DNA of 64,000 nucleotides from Ceratotherium simum simum. Taxonomy: Eukaryota > Chordata > Mammalia > Perissodactyla > Rhinocerotidae. The stretch covers positions 18,019,243-18,083,242 of the forward strand of contig NW_004454181.1 of assembly GCF_000283155.1 (NCBI RefSeq), read 5' to 3'. A program made the translations under genes and the position numbers. Positions 58,406-64,000 of this stretch are shown here, piece by piece. Position 1 is the first letter of the stretch. The number at the start of each line of letters is the position of its first letter. Under the pieces are notes generated by a model. It did no database searches and was not told the DNA's origin. It worked only from the letters and a program-made list of their open reading frames with translations.

Positions 58406-58988
58406 GTAAGTCTCTGCCTTTTCCTCTTTGAATTGCAAGTGGCCTCTATTGGGGAGACACGGGAGAGGGCTCTGGGGTGTGAAAGAGGTAAGACTGTATA
58501 AACCCCGAAAAACTCTCAAAATGGCAGCCCTTGGTCTTGTATGTAATCCACATATATGTTTTGTTGGGTGTATACAATTCTTGTTAATTCCAAATGTTCA
58601 GTGTTTAGAAATTGAAAGATTTCATATAAACGTAGATTTCTGGCTTCTCTTTAAAAACTGAAATTGGAAAGATTCTCCTCACTAAGCCAGCATTTCCTCA
58701 TAGCAATGATTGGCTTGAATTAAGGAATTGATGCCACGTAGACTGGACGTGCAGTCTTCAGTTCATCACAGCCCACCACCCTCCTTCTCTGTTTATCCCC
58801 ATCACCAAGCTGAGGGCCAGCAGCATGCTCATTGTGTGTGTTTTTCCAACAATACAGTTAAAAAGAAAGAGAAATATTTGTCATGTTTATGTTTCTATAA
58901 AGTGGAAGAACAAAAGATCAGCCTGTAAGGCTTATGCATTTCAAGAAAAATGAGAGAATGTGATCATCATCATAAAAGATGATCTTAG

Positions 58989-59258
58989 AGCCAGCCCTAA
59001 TGGCCTAGTGGTTAAAGTTCAGTGTGCTCCCCTTCAGCGGCCCGGGTTCGGTTCCTGGGCGCAGAACCACACCACTCGTCTTTCGGTAGCCATGCTATGG
59101 TGGCGGCTCACATAGAAGAACTAGAAGCCCTTACAACTAGAATATACAACTATGCACTGGGGCTTTGGGAAGGAAGGAAAAAAAAAAAGAGAGAGAGGAA
59201 GATTGGCAACAGATGTTAGCTCAGGGCGAATCTATCCCAGCAAAAAAAAAAAAAAAAA
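58989..59258 (+). mobile_element. ERE-type SINE
   Basis: It has the head 'gagccagccctaatggccta', a tRNA-like 'gtggttaaagttcagtgtgc' block and 'ggcccgggttcggttcctgg'. The tail blocks 'attggcaacagatgttagct' and 'ggcgaatctatcccagc' precede poly-A. No clean target-site duplication was found. Confidence 0.92.
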
Positions 59259-60030
59259 AGAGTCTTAAATTGTTATGAAGCAAAGAACATCTATGTCAAA
59301 ATTACCCAGCCCACTTCACTCCCTTAGGTTACCTGCCTGGCCCCTATGACATTCCACTTTGCAAGTTTGGTTTAGGGCTGGCTGCGTATGGTCCCTTCAC
59401 ATGTGATCCACGAGCACAGCCATCACTAAACGTCCAGGTAGCAGGTGAAGAAATTGAGTTCCTTCCCCAAGATTACATAGCATCGCCTAGAACTCAAGGC
59501 CAGAACCAAGGCCTCATATCCCATTTCACTTTCCTCTGCACCATGCTCTTTCTCTAGGGAACACATCATATGGAATCTTCTGCACGTACAGAAAAGGCCA
59601 CAGGGAACCCCATCTAGGTTGAACAAGACACACATATTAATAGAGGGACCTGAACTGCTATTATCCCGTTATTAGAACATTAGATTTTCAAAATGATCCT
59701 TTTAATTTCCTTCCAGTCTTTTATTTCCCCATTAATACACACATAACTACATATATTTAACATTTTTGCAGTCACAATATATATAAATTATAGGTGCTGG
59801 GGTTTTTGTTAATCTGACACGATATCAAAAGCATTTTCCATATTGCTACCCAGTATTCATAACCCAGGACTATGTTTTCTGACTGTAACAAAAAAGAAAT
59901 GCTGTCAGTCTATGTGTTCTGGGTTGTTCCTTCTCTAACTTTGGGTGAGTACAAAGTTGAGTTAATTCTCTTGTGTTATTATCATTCACAGAAATGCAAC
60001 ATTAGCAAGGATGAAACAATAACAATGTGT

Positions 60031-60058
60031 TTATTTATTTATTTATTTATTTATTTGG
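60031..60058. repeat. (TTTA)n tract
   Basis: About seven TTTA units, immediately before the reverse ERE SINE; it probably represents that element's A-rich tail. Confidence 0.85.
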
Positions 60059-60345
60059 TGAGGAAGATCAGCCCTGAGCTAACATCCGTGCCAATCCTCC
60101 TCTTTTTGCTGAGGAAGACCAGCTCTGAGCTAACTTCTATTGCTAATCCTCGTCCTTTTTATTTTTTCCCCCAAAGCCCCAGTAGATAGCTGTATGTCAT
60201 AGTTGCACATCCTTCTAGTTGCTGTATGTGGGACGCGGCCTCAGCATGGCCGGAGAAGAGGTGCATCGCTGCGCACCTGGGATCTGAACCCGGGCCGCCA
60301 GTAGCAGAGCGCGCGCACTTAACCGCTAAGCCACGGGGCCGGCCC
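60059..60345 (-). mobile_element. ERE-type SINE, reverse orientation, with 12-bp target-site duplication
   Basis: 'gaggaagatcagccctgagc', 'ccagtagatagctgtatgtc', 'ctcagcatggccggagaaga' and the terminal GGGGCCGGCC head are present. TAACAATGTGTT occurs at 60020-60031 and again at 60346-60357, a perfect target-site duplication. Confidence 0.95.
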
Positions 60346-61284
60346 TAACAATGTGTTAAGACATATGATGCTCATAAACGAACAAGAGGAATGATCCATA
60401 GATGCCTTTAGGAAGATTTTTGTTTTTTTGTTTCTTTTTGATTTCCCAAGTTGGATAACAGGACATGCATATTGTCAAGTCTTTCTGTTCTTTAACTCTG
60501 TCCCCTCTGAATGGAATGCTCTTCCCCCAGCTCTTTATCTAAGTATTTAAACAATGAATTCAGTGAGTTCTCATTACGCACAGCTTCTAGGCCTTGTACT
60601 CTTTGTGTCTTTTGGCACTTTCCAGTTCTATATACCATGGGCATCCCACGTGCCTGAGGATGTCTCTCCCGGAACACAAGGGGAGAAAAAAGAAGCTTTC
60701 CTTTGTAGATCTCAGTTGGTAACCGCAGATTCACTGCCTGCTGTTCAACCTGACAAATCTCAGTAGCTCAGGAAAATTGCAACCCTGAGCCAGCCCATAT
60801 AACATTTATTCAGGGCCCTTAGCTAATGGTCAGTGAAAGGGACACCTTAACTCCTGAGCTATCTCCAGGTCCTGGATGTCATCATTCTGCCCTGGCTGGC
60901 ACTTTCGAAAGCAAGTTCTGACTAAGTTCATTCACGAACAATAAGGAAACAGACACATAGATTAAGACCCAATCCTTGTTGCCTGGGAAGGGGGGGATGG
61001 TGATGTGTTCTCCTTATGAACTGCCAAATATGCCATTCTACAGTCACATTGCTTGAAACTCTGGGGTTAGTGGGACAATAGCATCCCTGGGTATTTGTGA
61101 GGGAGCGCTGAGTCAGGAAATGGACGTTCTGGTTTCAGCTTTGCTCCTGGCTTGCTGGGTAACCTTAAGCAACATGTCAAACCTCTTTCCATCCTTGTTT
61201 CATCACCTGAAGATACTTTGCTTACAACTCTCACTGGTTGTTCTAAGAATAAAATAACAATGTTTGTGCTGAGCTGCAAGGTCC

Positions 61285-61470
61285 CGGTTAGCTCTGAATT
61301 AGGCCCATTTGGGGTCAAATCCCTAGGCTTTCGTCTCAGCTCCACAGTCTGTTAGCTCTGTGACTTTGGTCAACTTACTGAGCTGAAAGCCTCAATGTCC
61401 CCATCGTTCAAAGGATCATTGTTCTGCTTCATGAGTTTATTTTGAGGATTTAATTCTTAAAATCATGTTT
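61285..61470 (+). repeat. MIR SINE
   Basis: 'ggcttt', 'ctgttagctctgtgactttg' and 'cctcaatgtccccatcgttc' remain from a MIR core, with a diverged tail. Confidence 0.6.
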
Positions 61471-63617
61471 TCCGGACAGAAGGGTAACTAATAGAAGTTT
61501 TAAAGGATCTTTCAGAAGGAAAGCTCTCTGCCTTGGACAAGTGCTCACATATCTGATGACATGGAGGAGAAATGAAAGTTTTCATAAAATACAATGTCAG
61601 GCGCTCTCCCCTGAGAGTCTGATATATTTGGTCTAGGGTAGGGCCTGAAAATTCATATTTTTATTTCTGATGATTCTAGAACCTTTCTAAGCATACCATT
61701 GCTGCACTAAGAAATAGTCTTCATTTGGCTCAAATGAAAACCTTCTACAGCTTGGGAGGTACCTCCTAAAGAGGGTGATTTATGCTTCCTTAAAGGATGC
61801 TAACACTAACCTGTAAAATGTCTGTGGCAGGAGTGGCAGATCCTTGAATTAGCCTATGGAGAAAGTCTGCGGCAGCCCCAGGTGGATCTCTGCTTCCCAC
61901 CCCCACCCATTCTTGGCAGGCTCTCTGCCCATCTGGCATCTCACCTGGTCTGATAATCTCTTGGCACCACCAGTTCTTTACCTTCCTTTTATAAATTCAG
62001 TCAGAACTTGCCTCTGAACCCCAGGGTTCCAGGTCATGACGGAGTACCCCACCACATTCCAAAGAAGCCAGTTGTTGGTTTCCTTGGCCCTTTGCTCTAA
62101 ACCAAAAGTAAAATGAGCATCAACAACAAAAACTGGCTTTTTCCTTTTACTACAAAGAACAAGGAAGCATTGGTTATTGTCACCTAATTGGCTAGTATAA
62201 AATCTGTGGCTTTAAGGTAGGATAATATACTTATGAAAGTGGTGAGTTCTGAGCCAATGTTTAATGCTACTGGCAGATGGAAAATGAAATGCCTTTTTTT
62301 TTTCCTGGTCTGTAAGCAGCCAAGATTTGAGCAGAGAGTCTTTGTTTAGAAGTGTCACTTGCAAAATGTTTTCCAGAATCATCAGACCAAGGACTATCTT
62401 CCTAATCATGAAGTCTACACTGGGGCCGGTTAGGATCCTCCACACTTCACCACCACTCCCTTCCGTAGGCAGAGCCCCTCCCACCCTCCGGGAAGAAAGT
62501 AATAGAGAAAAGTACAGGTGTCTTGGCCTGCTGCCTCCTTTTTTTAATCTTGGTCTTCCTTTCTTTCTTTGGAAGAGATTTGTGCAGCCCTTCCAGTCCA
62601 CACCTACACACACTCCCACTGGAAGGTTAGATAAGAGTTGTGATTTAATTAACTAAGCACACAAAATCTTTTTGGAAGTGCTGTGACCACGCGGGGCAGG
62701 GACAGATGAAGCCTATGTTCACTATGCTTCCCTGAGCCCCCAGGGTCCCCAGTGGGGGCACATAGCTGCAGTGACCCTGTTCACAAGGGGTGGGGTCTTG
62801 CAAGATCTGGAAAACTCCCTTCTTGCTAGGCCTCTGAGTTTTTTCCTTTGGGGCTGACATCCCATTTGGGAAAATCTTACCTTAATAATCCATGTGCTTC
62901 TATCAAAGCAAATATTTACTAACACTGGGCTCTCCCAGTTCTGGAACCAAACTCAGTATCATCAAGGCCACAACCCCAGCCAGGGGAGAAATATCATTGC
63001 CCTAAACAAGATTTCAGCTTCCAGCTTCCCAAAACCCAGGAAAGTTTGTTTCCACGATGGTGATGCAACCACATGGTTAAGTAGGCAAAGGGAACCAAAG
63101 GTCAAATGGTAGAAAGTAAGTCTCCCTCCTCCTCTGAGATAACCACCACCCCAGAGACAACCAGTATCTGCAGTTTCCTATATCCTTCCCAGAGGTGTTT
63201 TGCATTTATAGAAGCACAGGAGTGTGGTATGCACGTGAGCACATCCATTACTGTCAGCAGAAGCATACCATACACACTGTTTTGGACTTTGCTGTTTTTT
63301 TTACCTAATGAATCTGGGGGAATATTTAATATATGTAGACAGACAGATAGATATTCAATGGAGAGCTGCGTCATCCTTTTTTTTAATGGTTGTTAGAATT
63401 TGTTGGAGGGTTGAGCCATCATCTGTTTATAGATGTGTGAGTTTTTCGTTCTTAGAGTATAATTGCTAAATTATGTGTGCATTTTTTTATTTTGATTGTG
63501 CTTCCCAAGAGGGTGTACCAGTTTAGACAATCACCAACAACAAATAGAAGGATCTGCTTCCTCCCACCTCTGCCAATTCTATGTTTTCTCAATGTCTACA
63601 TTTCTTTAAAATTGCCT

Positions 63618-63980
63618 TTCATTTATTCATTCAGTCAGTCAGTCGAACAATCAGTTAGCATCCACAATATGACATATGTTGTTCTAGGCACCGGTGATAT
63701 AAAGTTTAACAGGATATTGTCACTGATTTCAGGAGCTCACAACCCAATGAAGGGGCAAGAAGAACCCAGTGACTATAGGATAGTGCTCTCAGTGCTGGGA
63801 TATATGGGTGCTGAGGTGCTATTGGAGCCCAGAAGAGGTGCACCTACATCAGACTAGGCTTCAGGGGGGGCTGCCTGGAAGGGTTAGCACCTGAGCTGAA
63901 TTGGAGACAAAATTAAAGAACCGGAGCAAGGAGAAAACCATCTAGTGGGGAGAGGTGAGGAGAGCACGTTGTTGTAGGGG
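63618..63980 (+). repeat. Old interspersed repeat, family not assigned
   Basis: It opens with a 'tcatttattcattcagtcag' stretch and continues 'gttctaggcaccggtgatat', 'caggagctcacaacccaatg' and 'ggcttcaggggggg'. The same block order occurs at about 7865-8300 and 15585-15870. It runs towards the window edge. Confidence 0.5.
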
Positions 63981-64000
63981 AAGATGATCTACACAAGCAA

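Larger units (their letters stand above)
58406..64000 (+). other. ATP10B: ATP10B intron 9 (5' part)
   Basis: The remaining 5.6 kb shows no recognisable ATP10B exon. It holds a plus-strand ERE SINE (58989-59258), a reverse ERE SINE (60059-60345) in a (TTTA)n tract, a MIR (61285-61470) and an old interspersed element at about 63618-63980. Stretches at about 61500-62700 and 62700-63480 show no gene or clear repeat. Confidence 0.85.

Noticed and set aside
58038..58519. Minus-strand frames of 106-112 codons
   Set aside because: Antisense shadows of GC-rich ATP10B exon 9.
62212..62656. Overlapping frames of 109-135 codons on both strands
   Set aside because: Mutually overlapping, no motif, and no ATP10B exon 10 signature in either.

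Overview
The window is a nuclear mammalian locus: A+T-rich, with widely spaced GT-AG exons and many old MIR, L2, L1, MER5 and Tigger relics. Seven copies of a tRNA-derived SINE with the ERE-type head and an A-rich tail point to a perissodactyl (horse, rhinoceros or tapir lineage). I cannot decide the species from sequence alone. There are no RNA genes, CRISPR arrays or bacterial features.

The only protein-coding gene I can support is the 5' part of ATP10B, a class V P4-ATPase (lipid flippase), on the + strand. Nine coding exons (7463-7737, 8767-8961, 25635-25839, 43804-43889, 47941-48047, 51550-51681, 55159-55286, 56846-57098, 58167-58405) join with consistent phases into an open frame of 1620 nt. 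This is 540 codons, roughly the first 37% of a protein that is about 1460 residues long in human. They encode the cytosolic N-terminus, TM1-TM2, the actuator domain with DGET, TM3-TM4 with a PISL-type motif (here PVSL), the phosphorylation motif DKTGTLT and the start of the nucleotide-binding region. The remaining exons lie beyond 64000.

The most interesting feature is an extra P4-ATPase exon at 9889-10274, between ATP10B exons 2 and 3. It encodes a different N-terminus (128 codons plus two bases) covering the same TM1-TM2 region. It has its own ATG, just downstream of an in-frame stop, and a good donor in exactly the phase that joins ATP10B exon 3. It looks like an alternative first exon, or a surviving duplicated exon, more like ATP10A than ATP10B. 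A consensus CRE palindrome lies about 300 bp upstream of its ATG.

The rest is intronic and repetitive: ERE SINEs (four with clear target-site duplications), L1 3' fragments, a solo LTR plus a related partial copy, four MER5A-like elements, a Tigger1 3' fragment, MIR and L2 relics, and microsatellites. A 100-N gap at 40669-40768 is flanked by sequence that fits a tandem duplication of about 1985 bp (38636-40620), with most of the second copy hidden in the gap.
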